Source of the DNA: Faucicola sp048551375
Lineage (GTDB): Bacteria > Pseudomonadota > Gammaproteobacteria > Pseudomonadales > Moraxellaceae
Direction of reading: 5' to 3'
DNA length: 64,000 nt
Assembly: GCF_048551375.1 (NCBI RefSeq)
Contig: NZ_JBLYZJ010000001.1
Span: 124,001-188,000, forward strand
The position numbers and the translations under genes are program-made. The stretch's first letter is position 1. Each line of letters starts with the position of its first letter. Positions 36,387 to 44,288 of this stretch are shown here, one piece after another. The notes below the pieces were generated by a model. The model was not told the origin of the DNA. It did not search any database and saw only the letters and a list, made by a program, of their open reading frames with translations.

Positions 36387-37370
36387 TTATAATAAGCCCA
36401 ACGCCTCAACCAATTCTTTATTTGGGTGAATATGATTCATGCTATAAAAATGCAACGCAGGCACGCCCTCAGCGATTAAGCGTTCACATAGCTTAAACAC
36501 TACCTCAAAACCAAAATCCTTAATCGCCTGTTTATCATCACCAAAATCCGCCAATTGCTTACGGATAAAGCGAGGAATATCCGCCCCACAGCCATCGGCA
36601 AAGCGAATCAAATTAGACGCATTGGTAATCGGCATAATCCCAGCGGTAATGCCAAAATCATCTTGTGATACGCCTTTTTTTGCCAACGCATCACGCAAAT
36701 ATAGATAGCTATCGGCATTATAAAAGAACTGGGTAATCGCCTCACTTGCCCCAGCATGGTACTTGGCGACTAAGTTATCAATATCCGCTTCAAAGCTTTT
36801 GGCTTGGGGGTGCATTTCTGGGTAACAGGCTACTTTGATTTTAAAATAATCGCTACTATGCTCACGAATAAACTTCACCAAATCAAGGGCATACGGCAAT
36901 TCGCCCAAACCACCCATCCCAGATGGTAAATCGCCACGCAAAGCGACAATGCGGTTAATACCGAGTGATTTATAATAATCGAGCAGTTCACCAATTTCGG
37001 CTTTATCATCACCAATGCACGATAAATGGGGCGTAATAGGCGTGTCGCTACGTTCACTTAACGCTTTGACAATCCCCAATGTCCGCTCACGGGTCGAGCC
37101 ACCTGCACCATAAGTGACACTAAAATAAGTGGGGTTTAGGGCATTCAATTCGTCAAACACGTGAATCAGCTTGGTTTGACCCTCATCGGTTTTGGTAGGA
37201 AAAAACTCAAAAGAAAAGCGAGGCTTATTGCCTGTGGCAGAAGTTTTGCTCGTTGTGGTGATGATTTTTGTGCTAGGTTTAGCAGGTTGTAAGTCAGCTT
37301 TGATGCTATGGAGTAAGGTTTCGACTTCTTTTAGGCGTTGTAGTGTGGCGTTATCCGCTGAGGTATTCAT
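36387..37370 (-). CDS. metF: 5,10-methylenetetrahydrofolate reductase
   Basis: Flavoprotein that makes 5-methyl-THF for homocysteine remethylation. 327 residues with an N-terminal extension of about 50 residues beyond the usual MetF core. FSFEFFPTKTDEG (catalytic Glu), FSVTYGAGGSTRERT, HLSCIGDD, NRIVALRGDLPSG, QFFYNADSYL and HFYSMNHI are all present. It lies downstream of ahcY on the same strand, separated by a terminator and a broken ORF. Both genes act in the activated methyl cycle. Confidence 0.94.
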   Translation of the reverse strand: MNTSADNATLQRLKEVETLLHSIKADLQPAKPSTKIITTTSKTSATGNKPRFSFEFFPTKTDEGQTKLIHVFDELNALNPTYFSVTYGAGGSTRERTLGIVKALSERSDTPITPHLSCIGDDKAEIGELLDYYKSLGINRIVALRGDLPSGMGGLGELPYALDLVKFIREHSSDYFKIKVACYPEMHPQAKSFEADIDNLVAKYHAGASEAITQFFYNADSYLYLRDALAKKGVSQDDFGITAGIMPITNASNLIRFADGCGADIPRFIRKQLADFGDDKQAIKDFGFEVVFKLCERLIAEGVPALHFYSMNHIHPNKELVEALGLL

Positions 37371-37509
37371 GGTAAGTCCCTAAATCAATGTGTAAATAAG
37401 GCTATTATAACGAGATTTAGGTTGAATAGAATTGAATTTTAATTATAAGCTAATGAATAAAATTGATTAAGGTCGGTTTGTGGTTCTATAAGCTGTGAAA
37501 TAATAGATA

Positions 37510-37744
37510 TTACCCTAACATTTGCCTTACACATATTTCGTCATTAAGTTGTTCACGACTAATTGGTTCATATTTACATAGATGAAATGTTGGAAAATCA
37601 AAACTTTCATCAACTTCTTGGCTTACAGGTTGTTTTACCATAAGTTTTTGATATAAATTCATTTGAATATTTTGCATTGCCCATAATTGCTGTTGGGGTG
37701 TTGCTACTTCTACAATGTAACTGACAAGCTTCTTGTACGTTCAT
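37510..37744 (-). pseudogene. Frameshifted small ORF between ahcY and metF
   Basis: ATG at 37744 has a good ribosome binding site (CAAGG, about eight bases upstream) but its frame closes after about 40 codons. A shift into a second frame soon after the start (within TGTCAGTTACATTG) opens about 65 more codons, reading YIVEVATPQQQLWAMQ and later FDFPTFHLCKYEPISREQ, to TAA at 37512-37510. The two segments together look like one small protein of about 78 residues broken by a single indel. No family was recognised. It could be a sequencing error. Confidence 0.55.
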
Positions 37745-37767
37745 TTTAATACCTTGAATTTACAGTT

Positions 37768-37803
37768 AAAAAAGCGGTATAAGTTCAATTATACCACTTT
37801 TCT
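37768..37803 (-). terminator. Terminator of ahcY
   Basis: On the minus strand AAAAGTGGTATAA pairs with TTATACCGCTTTT around a six-base loop, followed by T residues. It lies about 25 bases after the ahcY stop. Confidence 0.75.
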
Positions 37804-37827
37804 AATTTTAAATAAAATTACAATAGT

Positions 37828-39216
37828 TTAGTATTTATAACTATCAGGTTTAAATGGTCCTTCAACAGGCACACCGATATAGTCCGCTTGCTCTTGGGTT
37901 AGCTTAGTCAATACACCGTTAAAGCCTGCCACCATCGCCGCCGCCACTTCTTCATCGAGCTTTTTCGGCAATACTTTGACATACAAGTTTTCAGACTTTT
38001 TATCCGCAGGTAAATTGGCAAATTTTTCGGCAAACAAGTGCATTTGAGCCAATACTTGATTGGCAAATGAACCATCCATAATGCGTGACGGATGCCCAGT
38101 CGCATTACCCAAATTAACTAGGCGACCTTCTGACAATAAAATCAAATAATCGCTGTCATCGTTTGAGCGATACACTTGATGGACTTGTGGTTTGACTTCG
38201 ACCCATTTCCAGTTATCACGCATAAACTGGGTGTCAATCTCGGTATCAAAGTGACCGATATTACACACGACAGCGGTTGATTTTAGGGCTTTTAACATCT
38301 CAGCGTTACACACATGGTAGTTACCAGTAGTGGTCACGACAAGGTCAGTGTCTTGCAGTAGGGTTTTGTTTACGCCTTTGGCAGGGTCACCATCAACAAA
38401 TGGCGAAACCAACTCATAGCCGTCCATACAGGCTTGCATACCGCAAATTGGGTCAGCTTCGGTAACACGCACAATCATACCCTCTTGGCGTAACGATTGA
38501 GCCGAGCCTTTACCCACGTCACCATAACCAACGACCAACGCACGGCGACCTGACAACAGCATATCTGTACCACGTTTAATCGCATCGTTTAGGCTATGAC
38601 GACAGCCGTATTTATTGTCATTTTTTGACTTGGTTACCGCATCATTGACGTTAATCGCAGGGACTTTCAATGTGCCGTTATTTAGCATTTCTAGCAAGCG
38701 GTGTACGCCTGTGGTGGTTTCTTCCGAAATACCATGAATATTATCGAGCATTTGCGGATAGCTGTTGTGAATCAAGGCGGTCAAATCACCACCGTCATCA
38801 AGGATAATATTGGCATCCCAAAGTTTACCGCCTTCTTCACCGCCTTCAAAAATCTGCTGACGTAAGCACCATTCGTATTCTTCTTCGGTTTCGCCTTTCC
38901 ACGCAAACACAGGAATCCCTGCCGCCGCAATCGCTGCCGCCGCATGGTCTTGGGTTGAGAAAATATTACATGAAGTCCAACGCACTTCTGCACCGAGAGC
39001 GACTAGCGTTTCAATTAACACAGCGGTTTGAATCGTCATGTGGATACAGCCGACAATTTTTGCACCTTTTAAAGGTTGTGAGTCTTGGTAGCGTTTGCGA
39101 AGTCCCATCAAAGCAGGCATTTCTGTTTCGGCAAGTTTGATTTCTTTACGACCAAAGTCGGCGAGGTTGATATCAGCGACTTTATAATCGCTAAAGCCAT
39201 TTGACACTGCGTTCAT
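37828..39216 (-). CDS. ahcY: Adenosylhomocysteinase (SAH hydrolase)
   Basis: Reversibly hydrolyses S-adenosylhomocysteine to adenosine and homocysteine, relieving inhibition of methyltransferases. About 462 residues. Substrate and NAD regions are visible: CIHMTIQTAVLIETL, WTSCNIFSTQDHAAAAIA, ILDDGGDLT, the Rossmann motif VVGYGDVGKGSAQSLR, TTTGNYHVC and ATGHPSRIMDGSFANQ. The C-terminus PFKPDSYKY is the family ending. ATG 39216 is chosen because AAGGA sits eight bases upstream; an upstream ATG at 39255 would add 13 untypical residues and overlap the leader hairpin. A SAH riboswitch precedes it. Confidence 0.97.
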   Translation of the reverse strand: MNAVSNGFSDYKVADINLADFGRKEIKLAETEMPALMGLRKRYQDSQPLKGAKIVGCIHMTIQTAVLIETLVALGAEVRWTSCNIFSTQDHAAAAIAAAGIPVFAWKGETEEEYEWCLRQQIFEGGEEGGKLWDANIILDDGGDLTALIHNSYPQMLDNIHGISEETTTGVHRLLEMLNNGTLKVPAINVNDAVTKSKNDNKYGCRHSLNDAIKRGTDMLLSGRRALVVGYGDVGKGSAQSLRQEGMIVRVTEADPICGMQACMDGYELVSPFVDGDPAKGVNKTLLQDTDLVVTTTGNYHVCNAEMLKALKSTAVVCNIGHFDTEIDTQFMRDNWKWVEVKPQVHQVYRSNDDSDYLILLSEGRLVNLGNATGHPSRIMDGSFANQVLAQMHLFAEKFANLPADKKSENLYVKVLPKKLDEEVAAAMVAGFNGVLTKLTQEQADYIGVPVEGPFKPDSYKY

Positions 39217-39259
39217 ACCGTTTTCCTTAAGTTTGTTAAAGTTAAATTGCGTCAAAAAC

Positions 39260-39350
39260 GCAGATGTCGTTGTTTATTTTTTATTTGATATAAAAAAAGC
39301 GAGCCTCATCTTGCAGTCGTTAAGCAAAATTGCAACATCTCTCGTTAGCC
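39260..39350 (-). promoter_or_regulatory. SAH riboswitch in the ahcY leader
   Basis: On the minus strand the leader reads AACGAGAGATGTTGCA ... TGCAAGATGAGGCTCG. This matches the SAH aptamer layout: P1 CGAG/CTCG, P2 ATGTTGCA/TGCAAGAT with one mismatch, and the conserved AGGCTCG. A pseudoknot strand CGACATCT (about 39270-39263) pairs with AGATGTTG, equivalent to the GAGCGC/GCGCUC pairing of known SAH aptamers but with different bases, which is supporting covariation. The linker before the pseudoknot strand is longer than usual and AT-rich. Location before ahcY fits. SAH riboswitches are ON switches in known cases. Confidence 0.75.
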
Positions 39351-39353
39351 ACT

Positions 39354-39382
39354 ATTGTAAAAAATACTGATAAAAAAGTCAC
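39354..39382 (-). promoter_or_regulatory. ahcY promoter
   Basis: On the minus strand GTGACT (39382-39377), 17 bases, then TACAAT (39359-39354). Transcription would begin a few bases later, right at the 5' edge of the riboswitch, which supports both calls. Confidence 0.55.
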
Positions 39383-39583
39383 GTTTTTGTCAAAAACAAA
39401 AGTTTATTATTGTTACACTTAGCAATTGATGTTTACATAATGATAAACAATTCGTATATAAATACCAATGATTTTAACGTTAGATTAGGGTTTAATAGCA
39501 CTAAGGGCAATGTAACAGAATATTTCAATTCTTTACATCACTGATTGAGGTTTTACCATGCTGTCTGTTTGATGATTTTTGCG

Positions 39584-39618
39584 AATTTATGCCAAATTCA
39601 TTGGATTTGGCATAAATT
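39584..39618 (+). promoter_or_regulatory. Perfect 14-bp inverted repeat at the CarO-like gene promoter
   Basis: AATTTATGCCAAAT and ATTTGGCATAAATT are perfect inverse complements with a seven-base spacer. The right arm contains TTGGCA, a plausible -35 box, with TATACT at 39629-39634 as -10 (15-base spacing). The layout suggests an operator for an unknown dimeric regulator; a hairpin in the leader is the alternative. Confidence 0.55.
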
Positions 39619-39659
39619 ACTGGTAAAATATACTTTCTAAAATAATTGAGGATTATATG

Positions 39660-40529
39660 ATGAAAATGTTAAAACTTGCTGTAATTCCAGCTGCTTTAAT
39701 TGCTTCTTCTGCATTTGCTGCAGAAGTGGTACAACCTGTTGCTTACAACCCAGAAACTGGCGTCGTGCAGAACACCACTAACCAAGTGTTAACTGGTACG
39801 AAAACTGTTTTTGAAACTGTAACCCATCCAGGTGCAGTCAGTGCAGAAGTTGGTACTTTAGGCTATGGTGCAAACGTAGCGTGGGGTGTAAACGATAAAA
39901 CTGAATTGGTTGCTGGTTGGACTGGCGGTAAAATTGACGGTGATGTCGACATCAATAGCAGTGATTCATACATCAACTGGAACAAAGTATTAGGTGATGA
40001 ATATCAAGATTTCGATGGTAACATTAACTATAAATTGGACTTAAACAACCCATACCTAGGTGTGAATCTTCGTCCATTTGCTAATGGTTTGACTGTTGGT
40101 ACAGGTGTTATTTTCCAAGACAACGAATTTAAAGCCTTATTAAACAATGATGGTGGGTCAACTGATTTCACTATTGATGGTACTAAATATAGTGTTTCTC
40201 AAGGTTCTACTGTTGGTGTGGCAGTTGCTCCACGTAATGATCTAGCACCATACTTGACTTTGGGCTACCGTCCAAATATCAATGCACGTTGGGGTTTATT
40301 TGGTGAAGTCGGTGCAGCTTACATGGGTAAAAGTGCAGCTGACGTGAATGTAAACGCTGCGACTGTTACCAGTGTTGATGCAAATGGTTCTGTTACTAAT
40401 ATCAATCCAAATGACCTTCCAGCAGTTGCCAACGCTAAACAACAGCTAAAAGATGACTTAATGGATAAACTAGCAAATAAACAAGTCATTTATCCAATCG
40501 CTAAAGTTGGTGTGACTTACCGCTTCTAA
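39660..40529 (+). CDS. CarO-like outer membrane beta-barrel protein
   Basis: Outer membrane protein of about 289 residues with a clean signal peptide (LAVIPAALIASSAFA). The mature protein alternates hydrophobic and polar residues and ends in VGVTYRF, the C-terminal Phe barrel signal. AEVGTLGYGANVAWGVNDKT, NNPYLGVNLRPFANGLTVG, NDLAPYLTLGYRPNINARWG and LFGEVGAAYMG closely resemble CarO of Acinetobacter, a channel for basic amino acids linked to carbapenem uptake. The exact substrate is inferred. GAGGA lies seven bases before ATG 39660. It is likely a highly expressed gene with its own operator and terminator. Confidence 0.8.
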   Translation: MKMLKLAVIPAALIASSAFAAEVVQPVAYNPETGVVQNTTNQVLTGTKTVFETVTHPGAVSAEVGTLGYGANVAWGVNDKTELVAGWTGGKIDGDVDINSSDSYINWNKVLGDEYQDFDGNINYKLDLNNPYLGVNLRPFANGLTVGTGVIFQDNEFKALLNNDGGSTDFTIDGTKYSVSQGSTVGVAVAPRNDLAPYLTLGYRPNINARWGLFGEVGAAYMGKSAADVNVNAATVTSVDANGSVTNINPNDLPAVANAKQQLKDDLMDKLANKQVIYPIAKVGVTYRF

Positions 40530-40561
40530 TCTAAGTATTAGTTAATCGTAGGATTAATGAT

Positions 40562-40595
40562 AAAAAGACGATGCCTTTGGGTGTCGTCTTTTTTA
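40562..40595 (+). terminator. Terminator of the CarO-like gene
   Basis: AAAGACGATGCC pairs with GGTGTCGTCTTT (two G-T pairs), then a T run. It lies about 30 bases after the stop. Confidence 0.85.
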
Positions 40596-40634
40596 TTGAC
40601 TATTGTTTGAATTGTGTGAATGCAAAACCGTAAA

Positions 40635-40731
40635 TGATAGTGAATTAAATTTAGAAGAAGTGTTTGAAATTTTAGGCGTATGTAATATGCTCCTACAAAA
40701 CTACTTTATTTCTAGTTTAAACAACTATATT
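40635..40731. repeat. MITE-like repeat, family A, copy 2
   Basis: The left end ATAGTGAATTAAATTTAGA is approximately the inverse of the right end TCTAGTTTAAACAACTATAT. The centre is AGGCGTATGTAATATGCTCC, a decayed version of the GGGCGTA palindrome. Blocks are in the same order as the copies at 26763 and 47650. Confidence 0.75.
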
Positions 40732-40753
40732 TTATTCGCTTACTTATCAAAGG

Positions 40754-41215
40754 CTACTCAATCACACTGCGAGAAAATACCTCACGTAATTCAAAACTGG
40801 TATGTACTTGCACAATCCCCTCAAGACGATTGAGCCGATGTAGCAAAAACTCTTCATAATGTGCCATGTCCCGTACCACAGCTTTTATCAAATAGTCCTC
40901 ACTGCGTCCTGTCACGATACTACAACTCACCACTTCAGGAAATTCGCTGAGTTGCTTTTCAAAGTTGGTAAAGCGTTCGGCAGTATGCTTATCCATACTA
41001 ATAGCGATAAACACCGCTAACTGATAGCCCAGTTGTTTAGGGTCGGTCTGTAGTCGATAGCCTGTGATAACGCCCAGTTCTTCAAGCTGTTTCACTCGCC
41101 TTGCACAAGGGGTAGGGCTAAGATTGACTTTTTCTGCTAGCTCTAAATTACTGATTTTGGCATTATTCTGTAACACTTCGAGAATAGCATGGTCGATGTG
41201 GTCGAGTTTTGTCAT
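40754..41215 (-). CDS. Lrp/AsnC family transcriptional regulator
   Basis: Amino-acid-responsive DNA-binding protein of 153 residues. The N-terminal winged helix-turn-helix (DHIDHAILEVLQNNAKISNL, LAEKVNLSPTPCARRVKQLE) is followed by the RAM/AsnC ligand domain (FIAISMDKHTAERFTNFEKQ, VSCSIVTGRSEDYLIKAVV). It is divergent from leuA across 175 bases of AT-rich DNA, which suggests it may regulate leuA. That is inferred from position only. It is probably a specific regulator rather than global Lrp, which cannot be settled by eye. Confidence 0.9.
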   Translation of the reverse strand: MTKLDHIDHAILEVLQNNAKISNLELAEKVNLSPTPCARRVKQLEELGVITGYRLQTDPKQLGYQLAVFIAISMDKHTAERFTNFEKQLSEFPEVVSCSIVTGRSEDYLIKAVVRDMAHYEEFLLHRLNRLEGIVQVHTSFELREVFSRSVIE

Positions 41216-41390
41216 TGGTTTTTATATGCATTAGTGATTTATTATAAAATATACACTATTTTTGGTGAAAAAACCTAAATTTTTCTGAATTTAATAAGAA
41301 ATTTGGTGAAAAATGTGGGGTTAACTTGGGTATAATACGCATTATATATATTGATTTTATATTTTGTGCATTTTCATAAGGATATTTGTC

Positions 41391-43115
41391 ATGTCAACTG
41401 CTTCTGTATCAAAAAAAACCACACCGCAAAACCCTGCGTTCGACCATACTAAATACCAACCCTTTGCATTTGCCCCCAAGTTAACCGACCGTACTTGGTG
41501 TGACAAGACGATTACCAAAGCACCAATTTGGACGAGTGTGGATTTGCGCGATGGCAACCAAGCCTTGATTGAACCGATGAGTATTGAGCAAAAAATGCGT
41601 TTTTTTGACACTTTAGTGAAAGTCGGTTTTAAAGAAATCGAAATTGGTTTTCCGTCTGCTGCACAAGTGGAATACGATTTTACTCGCCAGTTGATTGAGG
41701 GCGGTCATGTTCCTGATGATGTGACCTTGCAAGTTTTGGTACAAGCTCGTGAGCATTTGATTCGCCGTACCTTTGAGAGCTTAAAAGGGGCAAAAAAAGC
41801 CATCGTCCACGTATATAACTCAACCTCAAAAGTCCAACGTGACAAGGTGTATCAAAAAAGCTTGGATGAAATCACTGCCATTGCGGTAGAAGGTGCGACC
41901 TTATTACGTGATTTGGCAAAGGACTATCCAGAAACTGAATGGACGTTTGAGTATTCGCCAGAGAGCTTTTCACAGACGGAAGTGGATTTTTCGATTGCGG
42001 TATGTGATGCTGTGTGTCAAGTGTGGCGACCAGATTTGGGTCAAAAGGTGATTTTTAATTTACCATCTACCGTTGAATGTTCAACCCCCAATTTATACGC
42101 CGACCAAATCGAGTATTTCTGTCGCAACTTGCCGATGCGTGAACACGTGATTGTCAGTCTTCACACCCACAACGACCGTGGCACAGCCGTTGCTGCCAGT
42201 GAGTTGGGATTGATGGCAGGGGCTGACCGTATTGAAGGCACGCTATTTGGTAATGGTGAACGCACAGGCAACATGGACATCATGGTGATGGCGATGAATA
42301 TGTACAGCCAAGGCGTTGACCCACAGCTTGACTTTAGTAACATGAGCGAAATTGCCCAAGTGGTGAGCGAATGCAATCAGTTGCCGATTCACCCACGCCA
42401 TCCGTATGTGGGCGAGTTGGTATTCACGGCATTTAGTGGTTCGCACCAAGATGCCATCAAAAAATCCTTGGATTATAACGAAAAATATGCCGAGCAAACC
42501 CAAGGCGTATGGGATGTGGCGTATTTACCGATTGACCCTGCTCATATCGGACGTGGCTATCAAGATGTGGTACGGATTAATAGCCAGTCGGGTAAAGGCG
42601 GTGTGGCGTATATTTTACAACGTGATTTTGGCTTTAGCTTACCACGTTGGACACAAATTGACTTTAGCCGAGTGATTCAACACGAAGCCGAAAGCCGTCA
42701 AACCGAATTGACCTCTGATGATGTGATTGCCGTGTTTGAACAGACCTATTTGAACCAGTCAGCCCTTGCGTTACAGGATTACCAAATCAATAACACAGGC
42801 GGTGACGTGACCTTTACGGGTACAGTTCGCTTTGGCGATGAGGTATCGCAAATCACAGGTCAAGGTAATGGGGCATTGTCAGCCTTTATTCATGGGTTAT
42901 CAACTCATTTTGGCAAGCCGATTCATGTCATCAACTATGCCGAACACGCTTTAACCAAAAATGATGTCACCAGTACCGATGCCAATGCGGTGGCGTATTT
43001 GCAGTTGAATGTCGATGGTGAGATTTATTCTGGGATTGGCACGTGTGCCAGTACCGTTTCAGCGATGTTAAAGGCGACTTTATCAGCATTGGCACAGGCA
43101 GACATTGTGGGGTAA
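41391..43115 (+). CDS. leuA: 2-isopropylmalate synthase
   Basis: First committed enzyme of leucine synthesis, condensing acetyl-CoA with 2-ketoisovalerate. About 574 residues, the long LeuA2-type. APIWTSVDLRDGNQALIEPM (metal and catalytic region), KEIEIGFPSAAQVEYDF, FEYSPESFSQTE, VIVSLHTHNDRGTAVAASEL and GTLFGNGERTGNMDI fit the catalytic barrel. The C-terminal part is the leucine-sensing dimer domain ending ISGIGTCASTVSAMLKA-like. ATG 41391 has AAGGA eight bases upstream. TATAAT at 41331-41336 is a likely -10. There is no leader peptide with Leu codons that I can see. Confidence 0.95.
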   Translation: MSTASVSKKTTPQNPAFDHTKYQPFAFAPKLTDRTWCDKTITKAPIWTSVDLRDGNQALIEPMSIEQKMRFFDTLVKVGFKEIEIGFPSAAQVEYDFTRQLIEGGHVPDDVTLQVLVQAREHLIRRTFESLKGAKKAIVHVYNSTSKVQRDKVYQKSLDEITAIAVEGATLLRDLAKDYPETEWTFEYSPESFSQTEVDFSIAVCDAVCQVWRPDLGQKVIFNLPSTVECSTPNLYADQIEYFCRNLPMREHVIVSLHTHNDRGTAVAASELGLMAGADRIEGTLFGNGERTGNMDIMVMAMNMYSQGVDPQLDFSNMSEIAQVVSECNQLPIHPRHPYVGELVFTAFSGSHQDAIKKSLDYNEKYAEQTQGVWDVAYLPIDPAHIGRGYQDVVRINSQSGKGGVAYILQRDFGFSLPRWTQIDFSRVIQHEAESRQTELTSDDVIAVFEQTYLNQSALALQDYQINNTGGDVTFTGTVRFGDEVSQITGQGNGALSAFIHGLSTHFGKPIHVINYAEHALTKNDVTSTDANAVAYLQLNVDGEIYSGIGTCASTVSAMLKATLSALAQADIVG

Positions 43116-43188
43116 TGGGGGAAATATGCTAAAATAGCTTTCAGTTATTTTAGCAACAACCTTTTATCAAGCATAAGGAGCGATAAAA

Positions 43189-43509
43189 ATGCACTGTGAC
43201 ATTTATAAATTTAGCAAAAAAGACGACCTTTACGTCTATATCGCTCGCCCAGACTATCCGAATGACACTGACCAAATCAAGGACTGGCTTGCGGTGTTGC
43301 CTAAGGATTTCCGCCAAGCCATCGGACGAGAAACCTTTGTCATGCACTTAGATTTAGCCACCACCGAAAAACTGGCAAGGGTCAATAAGGACGAGGTATT
43401 AGCCAAGCTAACCGAGCAAGGCTACTTTGTGCAAATGCCCCCAGAAGACGTGCTATTGCGACAAGCCAAGCTAAACATGGCAGAAGCCCAACAAAATAAA
43501 TGGCAGTAG
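43189..43509 (+). CDS. YcgL domain protein
   Basis: Small conserved cytoplasmic protein of 106 residues. The YcgL hallmark runs from CDIYKFSKKDDLYVYIARPD through LPKDFRQAIGRETFVMHLDL to the end of the domain at QGYFVQMPPEDVL. The family folds as a small alpha/beta domain and has no firmly established function. AAGGAG lies just upstream of the start. It is probably transcribed separately from leuA, since a small AT-rich hairpin sits at 43131-43156. Confidence 0.88.
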   Translation: MHCDIYKFSKKDDLYVYIARPDYPNDTDQIKDWLAVLPKDFRQAIGRETFVMHLDLATTEKLARVNKDEVLAKLTEQGYFVQMPPEDVLLRQAKLNMAEAQQNKWQ

Positions 43510-43610
43510 GGTGTTGATAATCAGCTAAATTTGGTCAGCGAGTATTTTCAATCGCATTTTAAATCCTATTCATGTTAAAATAAGCAATCAAATTTTGGCA
43601 AGGCAGAAGT

Positions 43611-44054
43611 ATGTTGGCATTTTTATCATTAGACCAAATCGGTGGCGTGATTGGTGAAATCGTGGTGTGGTGGACGCAACTGGTCAAGGGCATTCCCCCA
43701 GAAAACCTACCTTTATACGCTTATGTTGGTTTCTCAATCGTGGTATTATTGCTGTGGATTTTGGTGGTGCGTGTCTTGCCAAAGACATTGGCAGGATTAA
43801 GTTGGATTATTTTATGTGCGATTTTGCTCACCCCAACTACATCACTTGGCACACCGCCAGACATCGCCCCAGCCAGTATCTCGGTGGTTTATGGTATTTT
43901 ACTCAAAGACCCTGCGATTATTTTTAATGGACTATTGCCGATTATGATTGTGATTACCGTTGGCTGTATTTTGGGCTTTTTATGGCAAATTGTGCGTATG
44001 GGCATGGATAAAATGCACAAAAAACCCAAAGTGGCAGACAATGTGGCGGTGTAA
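43611..44054 (+). CDS. Hypothetical membrane protein
   Basis: 147 residues with three predicted membrane segments: about 35-55 (YAYVGFSIVVLLLWILVVRV), 60-76 (LAGLSWIILCAILLTP) and 105-130 (LLPIMIVITVGCILGFLWQI). The short C-terminus is basic (MDKMHKKPK). No family was recognised beyond being Moraxellaceae-like in composition. AGGCAGAAGT precedes the ATG. A terminator follows at 44080. Confidence 0.7.
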   Translation: MLAFLSLDQIGGVIGEIVVWWTQLVKGIPPENLPLYAYVGFSIVVLLLWILVVRVLPKTLAGLSWIILCAILLTPTTSLGTPPDIAPASISVVYGILLKDPAIIFNGLLPIMIVITVGCILGFLWQIVRMGMDKMHKKPKVADNVAV

Positions 44055-44079
44055 TTACCAATATTTTTCAAATTTGATA

Positions 44080-44111
44080 AGCTGAAAGCCCAATACTTTC
44101 GGCTTTTTTTA
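44080..44111 (+). terminator. Rho-independent terminator
   Basis: AGCTGAAAGC pairs with the TTTCGGCTT side around a short loop, then a T run. It ends the membrane protein transcript. Confidence 0.75.
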
Positions 44112-44125
44112 TATTTTAGCAATAG

Positions 44126-44261
44126 TAGGACTTACGCAATTTTAAAATATCTTTTCTTTATAAAGACGCTAGACCCCTGCATACGCAGGGGTGACGAGTA
44201 GTTAAAAATATTTCGTCATTCCTGCGAATGCAGGAATCCAGTGTCTTTTGCGTAAGTCCTA
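44126..44261. mobile_element. MITE-like element with TAGGACTTACGCAA ends
   Basis: 136 bases bounded by perfect inverted repeats TAGGACTTACGCAA (44126-44139) and TTGCGTAAGTCCTA (44248-44261). If the outermost TA pairs are target duplications, the element is 132 bases. Inside are two hairpins, CCCCTGCATACGCAGGGG and ATTCCTGCGAATGCAGGAAT, the second followed by CCAGTGTCT as in widespread intergenic repeats. No ORF. It is likely a non-autonomous element mobilised by a transposase elsewhere. Confidence 0.75.
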
Positions 44262-44288
44262 AATAGATTAGATTTTTTAGGATGACTT

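Noticed and set aside
41216..41390. Leucine attenuator or T-box before leuA
   Set aside because: No leader ORF with Leu codons and no terminator/antiterminator pair was found; only an Lrp-type divergent promoter region is apparent.
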